Positions 41,602 through 50,696 of a stretch of 64,000 nt of DNA are shown here, one piece after another. A program made the position numbers and the translations under genes. Source of the DNA: [Scytonema hofmanni] UTEX 2349 (lineage in GTDB: Bacteria; Cyanobacteriota; Cyanobacteriia; Cyanobacteriales; Nostocaceae). Location: the NCBI RefSeq assembly GCF_000582685.1, contig NZ_KK073769.1, positions 912,186 to 976,185 on the forward strand. Direction: 5' to 3'. Within the stretch, counting starts at the first letter, position 1, and every line of letters begins with the position of its first letter. Under the pieces are notes generated by a model. It searched no databases and was not told the DNA's origin. It saw only the letters and a list, made by a program, of their open reading frames with translations.

Positions 41602-43725
41602 ATGAATCTCGTTTATTGTTCTAAGGGACACGAAAACCCTGCTGGTAGTAGCTTTTGTCTCCATTGTGGTGAAAAGATAAATCAAAATCTGGTGAGTCAG
41701 GGTATCCAAGCGGGACAAACTCTAGGCGATCGCTATGTTATTGTACGTCTACTCGGTCAAGGTGGATTCGGACGCACTCATTTAGCTGAAGATATCAACC
41801 GCTTTCGGGAACTTTGTGTTTTAAAAGAATTCTCTCCCCAAGTTCAAACTCCTTACGTTTTACAAAAAGCTGAAGAATTGTTTCAGCGAGAAGCAACTGT
41901 TCTTTACAAATTGCAACATCCGCAAATTCCCCGCTTCCGCGAATTGTTTCGCAGCAATTTGGGGGGTAAAGAATACCTGTTTTTGGTGCAAGATTATGTA
42001 GAAGGGCAACCTTACAACGCTTTATTAAATACTCGCTTACAGCAAGGTTTACGGTTTAGTGAAGCGGAAGTGCGTCAATTATTACTGCAACTTCTGCCAG
42101 TTTTGGATTACATCCACTCTTTGGGAGTCATTCACCGCGATATTTCCCCCGATAACTTAATTCTTCGCAACGTTGACCAATTACCAATCTTAATTGACTT
42201 TGGCGGGGTGAAACAAGTAGTCGCAGCCGTCGCTTCTGAATATTATCAACACGGTGCAGGTGCGACACCACCTGCAACACTACTGGGGAAGGTGGGATAT
42301 GCACCCTCTGAACAGATGCAAACCGGGCTGGTATCTCCTCACAGCGATTTGTATGCTTTAGCGGCGACGGTGTTAGTTTTACTGACAGGTAGACAACCGC
42401 AAGAATTAATTGATACTCATACTTTAACTTGGAAATGGCGAAGGGAAGTTACTGTTAGTCCGAATTTAGAACAGGTGTTAGAGAGAATGCTATCACCCAT
42501 ACCAGGCGATCGCTTTCAATCAGCGCGTCAAGTTTTGAATTCATTAAACACTTCACCTGTCAACTATCCGCCGACTCAACAAACTCAAGGTACTGTAGCC
42601 GTATCCCCCTCTCCTCCCCTCTCCCCCGATATTCCCCAGCCAAAAAACTCATGGACATCAGGCAAAAGTTTGCTGGTAGGATTGGCTTTAGCTGGGGTTG
42701 TTGGTGTTGGTTGGTTGGGAACAAACTTGATATTATCTCGTGGTGGAGATTCTTTACAAGATATCGCGCAACCTACACCCAGCGTTACACCAAAGGATAA
42801 TCAGCCAACCGATCCCCTAGCGCAATATTCAACCGAAGAACGCGCACGTAAAGAAAAATTAAGCGATCGCCGTCAACAGTTGGGTATAGATTTCAACTTT
42901 TACGTTAACTTGGTAAATCAAGTCTTTTGGGAGAAAAATCCCAGTTTAAAAGGGCGCAAACTGAGCGATAATGTTGAAGATGAGAGTTTGCGTGCCGAGT
43001 GGGATAAAACAGCCGCAGAATTGTTAGATAAGCTTGCGCCACTGAGTAAAAATGCCCGTCAAAAATTAGGAAATTATACAGCTGCACAACGCGATCGCGA
43101 TAAAGCCCAAGTCAATAAAATCAACGTTGGTAGCCGTTCATTATATGATTTAGGCGATGCGGCATTTTATCAGCAATTTCCCGAACAGCGAGGTAAAAAG
43201 TTTACTAATACATACATCGGACAAGTTTGGCAAGGATTTGTTAGTGATAAAGTTCAAGCGATCGTTTCAGGTAGGGCTTTGCAGAAACTTGTATTTGATA
43301 AAGGTGCGAACAGCAAAACAGTTAGCGGTACTCTTAAAGCTGCTGATGGCAAAGTATTCATTGCCGAACTTGCCAAGAATCAATTAATGGATATTAAACT
43401 ACAAGCAAATTCCCAAGTTTTGCTATCAATTTATTCCCCCTCTGGCAAAATCATATTTTTAGAAGATTCGACAAAACGCACCTTGTCAACCGAACTACCA
43501 GAAGACGGATATTATGAGTTTGTCGTCGTTTCCACCGCATTAAAACCACTAGATTATCAACTTAGCATCACCGCCGAAAATCCCGCACCACCACCATCCC
43601 CCACACCAACACCCACCGAAACTTCTACCCCAATATTAACACCCACACCAACACCCACACCAACATCAACACCCACATTAAAACCAACATCTATACCCAC
43701 ACCCACGCCGATAATAACACCTTAG
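41602..43725 (+). CDS. Zinc-ribbon Ser/Thr protein kinase 2 with C-terminal PPC-like domain
   Basis: The 707-residue protein is a paralogue of kinase 1 with the same order: a zinc ribbon (CSKGHENPAGSSFCLHCG), a kinase domain with LGQGGFGRTHLAED, CVLKEF, HRDISPDN (H178-D180) and DFGG, and a transmembrane helix near residue 360 (SLLVGLALAGVVGVGWLG). The conserved outer region includes FPEQRGKKFTNTYIGQVWQG. It adds a PPC-like beta domain (about 560-655, KTVSGTLKAADGKVFIAELAKN, ILSIYSPSG-like VLLSIYSPSGKIIF) and a Pro/Thr tail of TPTPT repeats. The tail and PPC domain should be outside the cytoplasm. Substrates are unknown. Confidence 0.9.
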   Translation: MNLVYCSKGHENPAGSSFCLHCGEKINQNLVSQGIQAGQTLGDRYVIVRLLGQGGFGRTHLAEDINRFRELCVLKEFSPQVQTPYVLQKAEELFQREATVLYKLQHPQIPRFRELFRSNLGGKEYLFLVQDYVEGQPYNALLNTRLQQGLRFSEAEVRQLLLQLLPVLDYIHSLGVIHRDISPDNLILRNVDQLPILIDFGGVKQVVAAVASEYYQHGAGATPPATLLGKVGYAPSEQMQTGLVSPHSDLYALAATVLVLLTGRQPQELIDTHTLTWKWRREVTVSPNLEQVLERMLSPIPGDRFQSARQVLNSLNTSPVNYPPTQQTQGTVAVSPSPPLSPDIPQPKNSWTSGKSLLVGLALAGVVGVGWLGTNLILSRGGDSLQDIAQPTPSVTPKDNQPTDPLAQYSTEERARKEKLSDRRQQLGIDFNFYVNLVNQVFWEKNPSLKGRKLSDNVEDESLRAEWDKTAAELLDKLAPLSKNARQKLGNYTAAQRDRDKAQVNKINVGSRSLYDLGDAAFYQQFPEQRGKKFTNTYIGQVWQGFVSDKVQAIVSGRALQKLVFDKGANSKTVSGTLKAADGKVFIAELAKNQLMDIKLQANSQVLLSIYSPSGKIIFLEDSTKRTLSTELPEDGYYEFVVVSTALKPLDYQLSITAENPAPPPSPTPTPTETSTPILTPTPTPTPTSTPTLKPTSIPTPTPIITP

Positions 43726-43822
43726 CAAAGATTAATTCATAGTGAAACTCTGCGAACCTCTGCGTCTTCCTCAGCGTCTCTTTGCGTTTAAAATTCAATC
43801 CATTTAGGCATCACCGGAAAAA

Positions 43823-44251
43823 TTAGGGTGACTGACCATCAATAATATTTAGAAAATCTTCAGCCGTGATAATCGGGCAAGAAAAATTATCTTTTAGACT
43901 GAGTAAATCGCGATCGCCCGTCACGAGATAATCAGCCTCACTGACCACAGCCAAAAGTAAAAAAGGCAGATCAAACGGATCACGACATTCAGGAATTACA
44001 GGCAAGCGGTCAGGCATCGCTACAGCTTCACAAAAGAGTATGTAATCCGATAGTAAATCTTCTTGCTCAGTTGGCGTGAGCTTAAACTTTGGATAAGCCA
44101 GCACTCGGATTAACTCAGTTGTTGTCGCTTTAGAAACCAGCGGAGTGAAGAGATCGTCCTGCCATGCCAAACGAAGCCTAGATACTCTGCCCCCAAATAT
44201 CAGCGCCTAGATAATGATATTAGTATCAATTACCACCCGTGGACAAACCAT
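43823..44251 (-). pseudogene. PIN-domain toxin interrupted by one stop codon
   Basis: From the ATG at 44251 the frame reads MVCPRVVIDTNIII, then a TAG (44209-44207), then ALIFGGRVSRLRLAWQDDLF and the rest of a normal PIN domain (CRDPFDLPFLLLAVVSEADYLVTGDRDLL). A serine or similar residue is expected at the stop, as in IDTNVLVSAL. All four acidic positions survive, so the loss is a single change. The start overlaps the stop of the antitoxin gene (TAATG). A restart at the TTG at 44170 would lack the first catalytic aspartate. Confidence 0.82.
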
Positions 44252-44472
44252 TACGATTGACGCGCCCAAGCCACTGCATCAGCCACATCCTGCTCACTCA
44301 GTCCTAAATCTGCCAGCTTAGATCGAACCGCATCAGCCCGCTGAATTTTTACAGGAGTCAGAATAATTTGCCCCCCCTCCACCTTTACCTCAAAATACTC
44401 AGCCTCACCGATTTCACGAGTAATACTTTTAGGCAGCGTTAGTTGATTTTTAGAAGTTAACTTGGCGAGCAT
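44251..44472 (-). CDS. AbrB/MazE-type antitoxin
   Basis: The 73-residue protein begins with a swapped-hairpin AbrB domain (MLAKLTSKNQLTLPKSITREIG, FEVKVEGGQIILTPVK). It ends with a helical tail (AVRSKLADLGLSEQDVADAVAWARQS) that should bind the PIN toxin. Its TAA stop codon overlaps the toxin ATG. The frame extends 38 codons upstream through an IS-like hairpin, so I prefer the ATG at 44472. Since the toxin is interrupted, the antitoxin may be a relic or may still repress. Confidence 0.88.
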   Translation of the reverse strand: MLAKLTSKNQLTLPKSITREIGEAEYFEVKVEGGQIILTPVKIQRADAVRSKLADLGLSEQDVADAVAWARQS

Positions 44473-44552
44473 GACTTGCCTCCTAGCCTTTGCGATCAAA
44501 TGTAAGGATTCCTTACTTGAGTATATACATCCTACCTTACCTGGTTGAACGG

Positions 44553-44587
44553 AGAATCCCACCCCTTGAAGGGGTGGGAGCGTCAAT
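44553..44587 (+). repeat. Solitary IS200/IS605-like end hairpin
   Basis: GAATCCCACCCCTTGAAGGG is followed by GTGGGAGCGTCAA. The layout (GAATC, stem, GTCAA) is the same as at 15201-15240 on the minus strand. No transposase is adjacent. Confidence 0.5.
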
Positions 44588-44718
44588 AAATCTAAAACCC
44601 AATCACAGAAACAGCTTTTTTGTACGGCACAGTTTCAAACAGGCAAAAGCCTTGACATATAAGACTTTTGAATGCGTGACTTCCGCGCAGCGGTACTAGC
44701 ACTTTACTAAGTCTTGTC

Positions 44719-44755
44719 GTAGTAAGCGCTTAAAAAGCGATAAATCGCTTACTAC
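44719..44755. repeat. GTAGTAAGC hairpin repeat
   Basis: GTAGTAAGCG and CGCTTACTAC bound an element with an inner AAGCGATAAATCGCTT hairpin. It lies just after the DyP gene and may terminate it. A GACTTCCGCGCAGCGGTACTAG repeat lies at 44680, as also at 9822 and 49917. Confidence 0.8.
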
Positions 44756-44766
44756 GAGAGTTCTGA

Positions 44767-46725
44767 TTACGGTCTTGGCGGAATGCGAAGTACTTGCCCA
44801 GGTACAAGCACAGTTGGGTCGAGTCCAATCACATCTCGATTAGCCTCGTAGATGACATTGAGCAGATTGCCATCTCCATAAGCTCTCTCAGCTATCAAAA
44901 ATAGATAGTCACCTTGTTGCACAAGATATGTTTGACCAGGTACGGGTGTAGTGTTTCCTTCCAGTATGGGAATGTAAAGTATCTGCCCTGCGAAGATCGC
45001 ATTAGGGTTAGATCCAATCACATTTTTGTTAGCGTTGTAAATTACGTTGAAGAAACTCTCATTTCCGTAAGCTCTTTGAGCTATCTTCGACAGATCGTCA
45101 CCTTGCCCCACAACATATGTTCTGCTAGGTATGGGTTGTTGAATTGGCGGGGTGGGGAAATTTCGAGGTTGGTTAGGCAAGTTCTTCAGGAAACTGATAC
45201 TTGGCGAGAAAAAGTACTCACCCCCCTTGAGTGTGACAAAGTTTGCAAAGTTGACATCGGCTTTCTTGGTTGGTTGATCCCGGTCTTTTAACCAATTTTG
45301 CGCTGGCTTCGGCTCTTCTTTAATCAGCGGATCGCTCTGACCAGGTAAGCTTTGACCACTCACTGCATCCAATCCAGTTCTGTCGTAATTTTTATTTTCT
45401 ACATTGCGGGACTTGGACATATCGGGTTCAAGGAATCTGGGATTATTGCTCCAGAAGCGCTGAATAAACTCAAACTGTTCCCAGATATCGGATTGATAGC
45501 ACATAAATAGCAACCCAACACCACCCTTAGGTAGATTATCGAGGTTGCCAGAGAAGTTGCTGAGTGGTCCATAGGTCATTCCGCGTCGTGTAATGCGATG
45601 TCCTAGCTCTTGTTCTTTGCTCTGGGCAAAAGGTCCACCTTTTCTGACCGATTCGTTTCGGGGATTGGTCGTGCGAAGATGCGACTGGAATGGGCATTTT
45701 AGTCCAACAGGATCGCTAGAATAGCTAAAGTTATTTAAGTTAGTACCCCCGTCACTAGACTTGATAACAAGTGGAGTGCCATCTTCAAAACGTCCCACTG
45801 CCATTGCACCAGCCTGCTTAGGAGAAACCCCTAATGCTTGACCCAAGGCAACTTCAGCCTTCTTGAATCCTTGAACATTTTGCTCAAGTTTGCGAAAGAC
45901 AAGAAAACTACCAAAGCTAACATTTGGAGTGCCAAAAGGATCTGGAACCAAGACAAGATTGAGTCTAGCACTGAATAGTTTCTTGGCGGTATCGCCGTTT
46001 TCCCGATCTACGTCTTTCTTGAGGAAAAGCGGTTGACCGATACCATCTGTAAAGCCAAAATGCTCAACAACACTCTCTTCTTGACTATTTTGAAACTTTC
46101 GACGTACTGTATTGGCTCGTTCGATAGTGGCGATCGCCGCAATATTATTCAGCTTTTGAACAACTTCTGATTCTTTGTTTTTCAGAGATGTCGGATCGTT
46201 AGCTGCTATGATTATCAATGCATCAATTTCCTTAAATCCCGGCTCCCAAGTGCTAACTGGTGGGTCTATAAGTGCATACTGTCGCGTCTTCATACCGTTC
46301 TGGAAGACATCAGCGTAATCATCGTTAAGTTGGTTTTCGGTAGGATTAGGTTTTTTTCGATTCTGAAGATTGGCACCCTTCGGTTGAATAGAATCAGGGA
46401 AACCTAGTTTTTCATAGCCTGAGGAAGATAAAGAGAAGTGTACAAATACACCACCATCAATTTTTTGCTCCCTCCAAGCAACAGCATCATCTAACTGCTT
46501 TTTGGCTGATGTAATATCTTGAGCGGCAAATTGAGCAATCCATTGCCTAAGTGCAGCAAGTTTGCCTGAATCTTCCCTGGTATTGGAAAAAGTTAAGAAA
46601 ATCTGTACAGAGTTGTTTCTTCCATGTCCTGTAAGAATGTTACCTTGCAAATCTTGAAGAACATCTTGATATTGTTGATCGTTCTGGTCAATTGGTTCTT
46701 TGTTTGAATTGAGGTCTAATGGCAT
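44767..46725 (-). CDS. DyP-type peroxidase fused to two LysM domains
   Basis: The first 500 residues are a dye-decolorising peroxidase: QGNILTGHGR near the N-terminus, the distal motif FGFTDGIGQPLF near 222-233 (GxxDG), CPFQSHLRTTNPR with the proximal heme histidine near residue 340, HRITRRGMTYG, and GLLFMCYQSDIWEQFEFIQ. After a linker come two LysM domains (about 545-595 and 600-650), both of the form TYVVGQGDDLSKIAQRAYG...IYNANKNVIG. LysM binds N-acetylglucosamine polymers such as peptidoglycan or chitin. No signal peptide or Tat signal is visible, so the export route is unclear. The GMC-DUF1080 gene lies 230 bases upstream in the same direction. Fusion of DyP to LysM is unusual to my knowledge. 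Confidence 0.9.
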   Translation of the reverse strand: MPLDLNSNKEPIDQNDQQYQDVLQDLQGNILTGHGRNNSVQIFLTFSNTREDSGKLAALRQWIAQFAAQDITSAKKQLDDAVAWREQKIDGGVFVHFSLSSSGYEKLGFPDSIQPKGANLQNRKKPNPTENQLNDDYADVFQNGMKTRQYALIDPPVSTWEPGFKEIDALIIIAANDPTSLKNKESEVVQKLNNIAAIATIERANTVRRKFQNSQEESVVEHFGFTDGIGQPLFLKKDVDRENGDTAKKLFSARLNLVLVPDPFGTPNVSFGSFLVFRKLEQNVQGFKKAEVALGQALGVSPKQAGAMAVGRFEDGTPLVIKSSDGGTNLNNFSYSSDPVGLKCPFQSHLRTTNPRNESVRKGGPFAQSKEQELGHRITRRGMTYGPLSNFSGNLDNLPKGGVGLLFMCYQSDIWEQFEFIQRFWSNNPRFLEPDMSKSRNVENKNYDRTGLDAVSGQSLPGQSDPLIKEEPKPAQNWLKDRDQPTKKADVNFANFVTLKGGEYFFSPSISFLKNLPNQPRNFPTPPIQQPIPSRTYVVGQGDDLSKIAQRAYGNESFFNVIYNANKNVIGSNPNAIFAGQILYIPILEGNTTPVPGQTYLVQQGDYLFLIAERAYGDGNLLNVIYEANRDVIGLDPTVLVPGQVLRIPPRP

Positions 46726-46789
46726 TATTTGCTCCTGAAATATTTTGTGTGCTTTCCCGAAAGCGCGATCGCTTGCTGTTCTGGTTAGA

Positions 46790-46817
46790 TTCCCGACTTC
46801 GCTTTAAAAAGTCGGGA
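46790..46817 (-). terminator. Hairpin between the GMC and DyP genes
   Basis: TTCCCGACTT and AAGTCGGGAA pair around CGCTTTAA. A related CCCCGACTTC hairpin lies at 50067. It has no T-run on either strand, so it may attenuate or stabilise the mRNA rather than end it. Confidence 0.45.
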
Positions 46818-46955
46818 AGGAAAGCAGCGAGCGATCGCACATCTTTCTGTTCAAAGTCTTTAGTCTAGTCGAGGTCTTTTACTGAATCACAAGTCCTGTT
46901 CGGACTTAAATTTCCAGAATCGATATTGGAAATGGGTATACCAACTACATTGAGA

Positions 46956-49508
46956 TTACAGTTCCTTAATGCAAATATTACGGAACTGAACGACCTCGGT
47001 ATGGCACTGCAAGCCAATGAAACCTTCTGAACGCTTCTTCTTACCGTCACTAGGATCGGCAAATCCTAAGAGTTCCGGGAAGGTTCCTGCACTAACCAAT
47101 TGGTTATTCAGTTTGACCTCAATCTCATTGCCTTGAACTCTGATTTCATAGCTGTTCCAGTAGCCAGGATTACTAGAGTTGCGCGGGCTGATTACCTTGG
47201 CAGCCCATCGTTGAGCAGGGAAAACCTCGTATACTGCACCGGTCTTGTGTAAGGGGCTACCGTAGATGTTGTTGGGAAAATCGTAACCGCGATCGTCAAT
47301 TTGGATTTCGGTGCTGGAGTGATAGAAGTTATCATCAAGAGCCTTGGGTTCTAGTGTTCTTAGGAAGATACCAGAATTGGCTTCAATGTCAAAAGCTTTC
47401 CACTCCAACTTGAGAATGAAATTTTTGAATTTTTTGCGAGTAAACCAAAGAACGCCAAGTCCGACATTCTTATTACCAACACCTGCACCTAGCACTGGGA
47501 CACTCTGATTTTGGACATCAAAGAAGTTTTGGCTACCTGATGCCGCAATTTCCCAGCCATCTGCCTTGAAGTTGCCCTTATAAAGGTTTTCAAAGCCTTG
47601 TTCGTCCCTGACAGCCTCAACTGAGGTGTAGCGTTCAATAATTGAGCGAGCAATCTTACGGGATAAAGCTAATCCTGTGGGTACGGGATTCGCAGAACCA
47701 ACAGTGGGGAAAATCGACTGATCTACACAATAGGCATTGGATACATGGTGAAAACGACCATTAGCATCCGTGACGGATTTGGTATAGTCAGTCCCCATCC
47801 AGAGGGTGCCAGATTCATGATAAGTAGTTCCAGATGGATCTTCGCCTCCACTAAAGAACTGAATTGGAGCGTTAGGATCGCGACTAGTTGCACTTCCTGG
47901 GGGCTGGTTAGCTAACGCCTCAATGAAGGCAAAAGCTGCTTGAGCCTGAGCCACTCGAACAGCCCTGTCATCAGGCGTTTCAACCGAATTCACAAAGGCT
48001 TTAGGTATCCGCAGGGGTTGACCGTTCTCAAAGTACACATCATCCCCAGTGCCGCCGAAAGTATTAACATTCATCCAACTGACGTTGTTATTGCTACCAA
48101 TGGGGCTGGTTCTGTTACCAAAAGTCTCCCCACAGGTGCGAATGCCGATAACAACTCTGTCCCCCAATCCTTTCTGGGCTTCGAGAATCGACTGCACATC
48201 ATCTAAATTGGGTACCATCCGGTACAGAAACTCTTCTGGGTTGTTAGCGGCACCGGGGAAGGCTCCTGTATTCACATTGGGAGCAGCATAAAATTGAAAA
48301 TGGAATTGCCCTGCTCCCTGTGATGTCTGAGTTGAACCTTGAACATGCAACGCAGCAGTCCTCAACGTGTTATCAGTTGCTGGGATTCCTAGAGCATTTC
48401 GGGAGACTTTCCAGACAAAGTTACCGCGAACGTGGGACATCAGGTTTCGCCCCATTAACTCTCCACCAGGCGCTAATTGACGGGGACGAGGGAAGGAATT
48501 TAAAGCTAGACGTGTGGAGTTGATGGTATTACCGGCGATGATCACCACAGCACTAGGCTTGAGATTCAACCTCACCACACGAGCTTTGCTCTTATCCTTT
48601 GGTGCAGAGGGATCGACCAGAGCAACCACAACCTGGGTTACAACGCCATTGACTGTTTCTAGTTTGATAACTTCAGCGTAAGGAACTAGGAATAGCTTAC
48701 TTGATTGATCTGGTTTCTCTTTGGCTTCGCGGATGGAGTCGAGTAATAAGGGCAGGCTGCTGAACTTATCGATGCTGAACAAGCCAGAAACCGGTGACTC
48801 ACCCTGCACGGCGATTGGCGGTGGCAGTACTGCTTTGAGAGATGGGACACGCTGCTTTTCGATAATGTTCTTGCCGCTTTTGAACAACGCATCATACAAA
48901 GAGCCGTTGATAAAGTCTTGGACAGGATAGGCACCGATTTCTCGCTCAATAAACTCATATCCATCAAACACAGACCCATCTGGCTGAGATTTGCGGAATA
49001 GATACTCCTGAACATCCAAAGACCAGAGCCTATCGCCATTTTCATCGACTTTCTCAACATCAGCATCGACTAAACGTGGTGTCCATCCTCCCCAGAAGAG
49101 TGATTTGCCACCTATGCAGCGATGGTGTGGGACAAAAGAAGAACCCCGCACTTGACCTGGATCAACCAAGTTTTCTTGCACAAGCGAACCGATATCGCCT
49201 ACACGAGTTAGGCTTTGAACATGTTCGCTAATCAGAAATGGACCAGATTCTAAAACCAAAACTCGTGGGGCTTGGTCTGGATTTGCTGTCCTCCGACCAA
49301 ACTCGAATAGCTTGGTAGCGGTGTATGCACCATACATACCTGAGCCAATTACCACGGCATCGAATTGACCACCTGCTTGTGCTGCGAGGATTTCTTCCCA
49401 GGTATTGCACACAAAGCGAGCGATCGCATCCAAAGAAAAAGTTGTTCTCTGAATGTCTGGAGGTGGCTGAATTTGCTGCCCAGAATCCACTAATCTATTC
49501 AATGGCAT
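46956..49508 (-). CDS. GMC oxidoreductase fused to a DUF1080 (LamG-like) domain
   Basis: The first 600 residues are a flavin-dependent GMC oxidoreductase. The FAD dinucleotide fold reads FDAVVIGSGMYGAYTATKLFE (about 50-70); CIGGKSLFWGGWTPR contacts the flavin; and the C-terminal active-site region reads TTYHESGTLWMGTDY, then GSANPVPTGLALSRKIARSI with the conserved His and Asn. From about 640 to 850 follows a DUF1080 domain (GWEIAASGSQNFF, LKLEWKAFDIEANSGIFLR, GAVYEVFP, EGFIGLQCHTEVVQFRNI). This domain type binds or cleaves sugars in keto-disaccharide hydrolases. A sugar or polysaccharide end may thus be oxidised, with oxygen as acceptor giving hydrogen peroxide; this is inference. No signal peptide is visible. 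Confidence 0.88.
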   Translation of the reverse strand: MPLNRLVDSGQQIQPPPDIQRTTFSLDAIARFVCNTWEEILAAQAGGQFDAVVIGSGMYGAYTATKLFEFGRRTANPDQAPRVLVLESGPFLISEHVQSLTRVGDIGSLVQENLVDPGQVRGSSFVPHHRCIGGKSLFWGGWTPRLVDADVEKVDENGDRLWSLDVQEYLFRKSQPDGSVFDGYEFIEREIGAYPVQDFINGSLYDALFKSGKNIIEKQRVPSLKAVLPPPIAVQGESPVSGLFSIDKFSSLPLLLDSIREAKEKPDQSSKLFLVPYAEVIKLETVNGVVTQVVVALVDPSAPKDKSKARVVRLNLKPSAVVIIAGNTINSTRLALNSFPRPRQLAPGGELMGRNLMSHVRGNFVWKVSRNALGIPATDNTLRTAALHVQGSTQTSQGAGQFHFQFYAAPNVNTGAFPGAANNPEEFLYRMVPNLDDVQSILEAQKGLGDRVVIGIRTCGETFGNRTSPIGSNNNVSWMNVNTFGGTGDDVYFENGQPLRIPKAFVNSVETPDDRAVRVAQAQAAFAFIEALANQPPGSATSRDPNAPIQFFSGGEDPSGTTYHESGTLWMGTDYTKSVTDANGRFHHVSNAYCVDQSIFPTVGSANPVPTGLALSRKIARSIIERYTSVEAVRDEQGFENLYKGNFKADGWEIAASGSQNFFDVQNQSVPVLGAGVGNKNVGLGVLWFTRKKFKNFILKLEWKAFDIEANSGIFLRTLEPKALDDNFYHSSTEIQIDDRGYDFPNNIYGSPLHKTGAVYEVFPAQRWAAKVISPRNSSNPGYWNSYEIRVQGNEIEVKLNNQLVSAGTFPELLGFADPSDGKKKRSEGFIGLQCHTEVVQFRNICIKEL

Positions 49509-49588
49509 GATGCTTTATTCTCCATTACTACGTTTTCGCACTTACGAGGCTTTTCTTTTCATCCAGAGCGATCGGTTTCCAGTAACCA

Positions 49589-49676
49589 GAACTTACGCAG
49601 AACCTTTATAAGCAAGATAAACATTGTCCTTTACGCTTTTAGGTTTAGCGCTTGAAGAACTAATTTGCGTAAGTTC
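49589..49676. repeat. GAACTTACGCA MITE-like element (88 bp)
   Basis: GAACTTACGCA (49589-49599) and TGCGTAAGTTC (49666-49676) are perfect inverted ends. It is related to the AGGACTTACGCA element at 16872. Confidence 0.75.
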
Positions 49677-50066
49677 AAAAAAACATATTCACAAGATGCG
49701 ATTTTTTGCTCGCTCCCTTTCATTTACTTAATAGGTAAAGCTCTTTTTGATTTATGCACTTAGTGGGGAAGTTATAGCTAAAAATTTAGTAAATAATCTA
49801 AAAATACAATAAATTTATAATATTTGAAAATTAAACATCTATCAAAAGATATATTTTTTTGATAGCACTGTTACTGAATATGAAAAAATTACTATAAAAG
49901 TACTAAATATGACACTAGTACCGCTGCGCGGAAGTCACTCATTCAAAAGTCACTCATTCAAAAGTATTATGGAATGGGCTTTTTACAGATTTTAAATGGT
50001 CTGCTTATTTCCGCGCCCGCTGTAATAGTGGTTTATCGCATTAATTTTGAGAAGCTACGAGTGGTC

Positions 50067-50099
50067 AGATCCCCGACTTCTTGGAGAAGTCGGGGATCT
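50067..50099. repeat. Perfect 14-bp hairpin (AGATCCCCGACTTC)
   Basis: AGATCCCCGACTTC, TTGGA, then GAAGTCGGGGATCT. The stem is like the one at 46790. It has no gene directly before it. Confidence 0.85.
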
Positions 50100-50129
50100 T
50101 GCAGACCATCAGAATTAATGACATGAAAC

Positions 50130-50345
50130 ACTAGAGAGCCGGTCTAGTAGAAGTGCTTGACCTAAAACACAAGATATGAATGTTGTGAAAATCGGGGATT
50201 TTAGTGTTTTGTTTTTATGCGTAGGCGTAGCCCGTCGTAGACATCGCTAAAAATCATACCCAAATATTTTCCCAAAATAGGCGTTTTATCCTAATTCACA
50301 TACCTTCTATTTTGTCAACATATATTAGTAGACCGGCGCTCTAGT
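50130..50345. repeat. 216-bp MITE-like element with 21-bp imperfect ends
   Basis: ACTAGAGAGCCGGTCTAG at the left and a matching TAGACCGGCGCTCTAGT at the right differ at two or three of 21 bases. The interior is non-coding and includes GCGTAGGCGTAGCCCGTCGTAGACATCGC-type repeat DNA in part. Confidence 0.6.
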
Positions 50346-50413
50346 ACTGCAAGATGGAAGTGAAAAAGTTTATAGATCAAGGCTTGTGCCTGTTTGAAAT
50401 GGTTGCTTTATTT

Positions 50414-50640
50414 ATTTACCGAAGAAAGGCAGAGGGCAGGAGGCAGAAGGCAGAAGGAAGAAAATGCAATTTTTGCCCTCAGCAAGCGTGGGTTTAAAGC
50501 CCCTAAATTTATTTATGAACAAATGTAAAAAGATTTTTTTGAGACGCAAGGCGCGAGAAAAAAGGTGTCCTTATTGAAACCCCTCAATTTATTTATGGGG
50601 TTTCCCTTCTGCCCTCTGCCCTCTGCCTTCTGCCTTTTCA
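50414..50640. repeat. Inverted pair of heptamer arrays (GGCAGAAG / CTTCTGCC)
   Basis: A GGCAGAGGGCAGGAGGCAGA array (50414-50460) is answered by CCTTCTGCCCTCTGCCCTCT at 50600-50637. Between them TTTAAAGCCCCTAAATTTATTTATG and a close complement form a further stem. The same heptamers occur at 41388-41420. Confidence 0.75.
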
Positions 50641-50664
50641 TGCACCCGCTGTAATAGTTGGACT

Positions 50665-50696
50665 AATGCCATTCGTGCGATCGCACGAATGGCATT
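50665..50696. repeat. Perfect 32-bp palindrome centred on GCGATCGC
   Basis: AATGCCATTCGTGCGA is followed immediately by its exact reverse complement, without a loop. The centre contains the HIP1 octamer. It abuts the chimeric NUDIX fragment. Confidence 0.9.

Noticed and set aside
46865..47062. Minus-strand 65-codon frame at the end of the GMC gene
   Set aside because: It lies in another frame over the DUF1080 coding sequence and has no family features.
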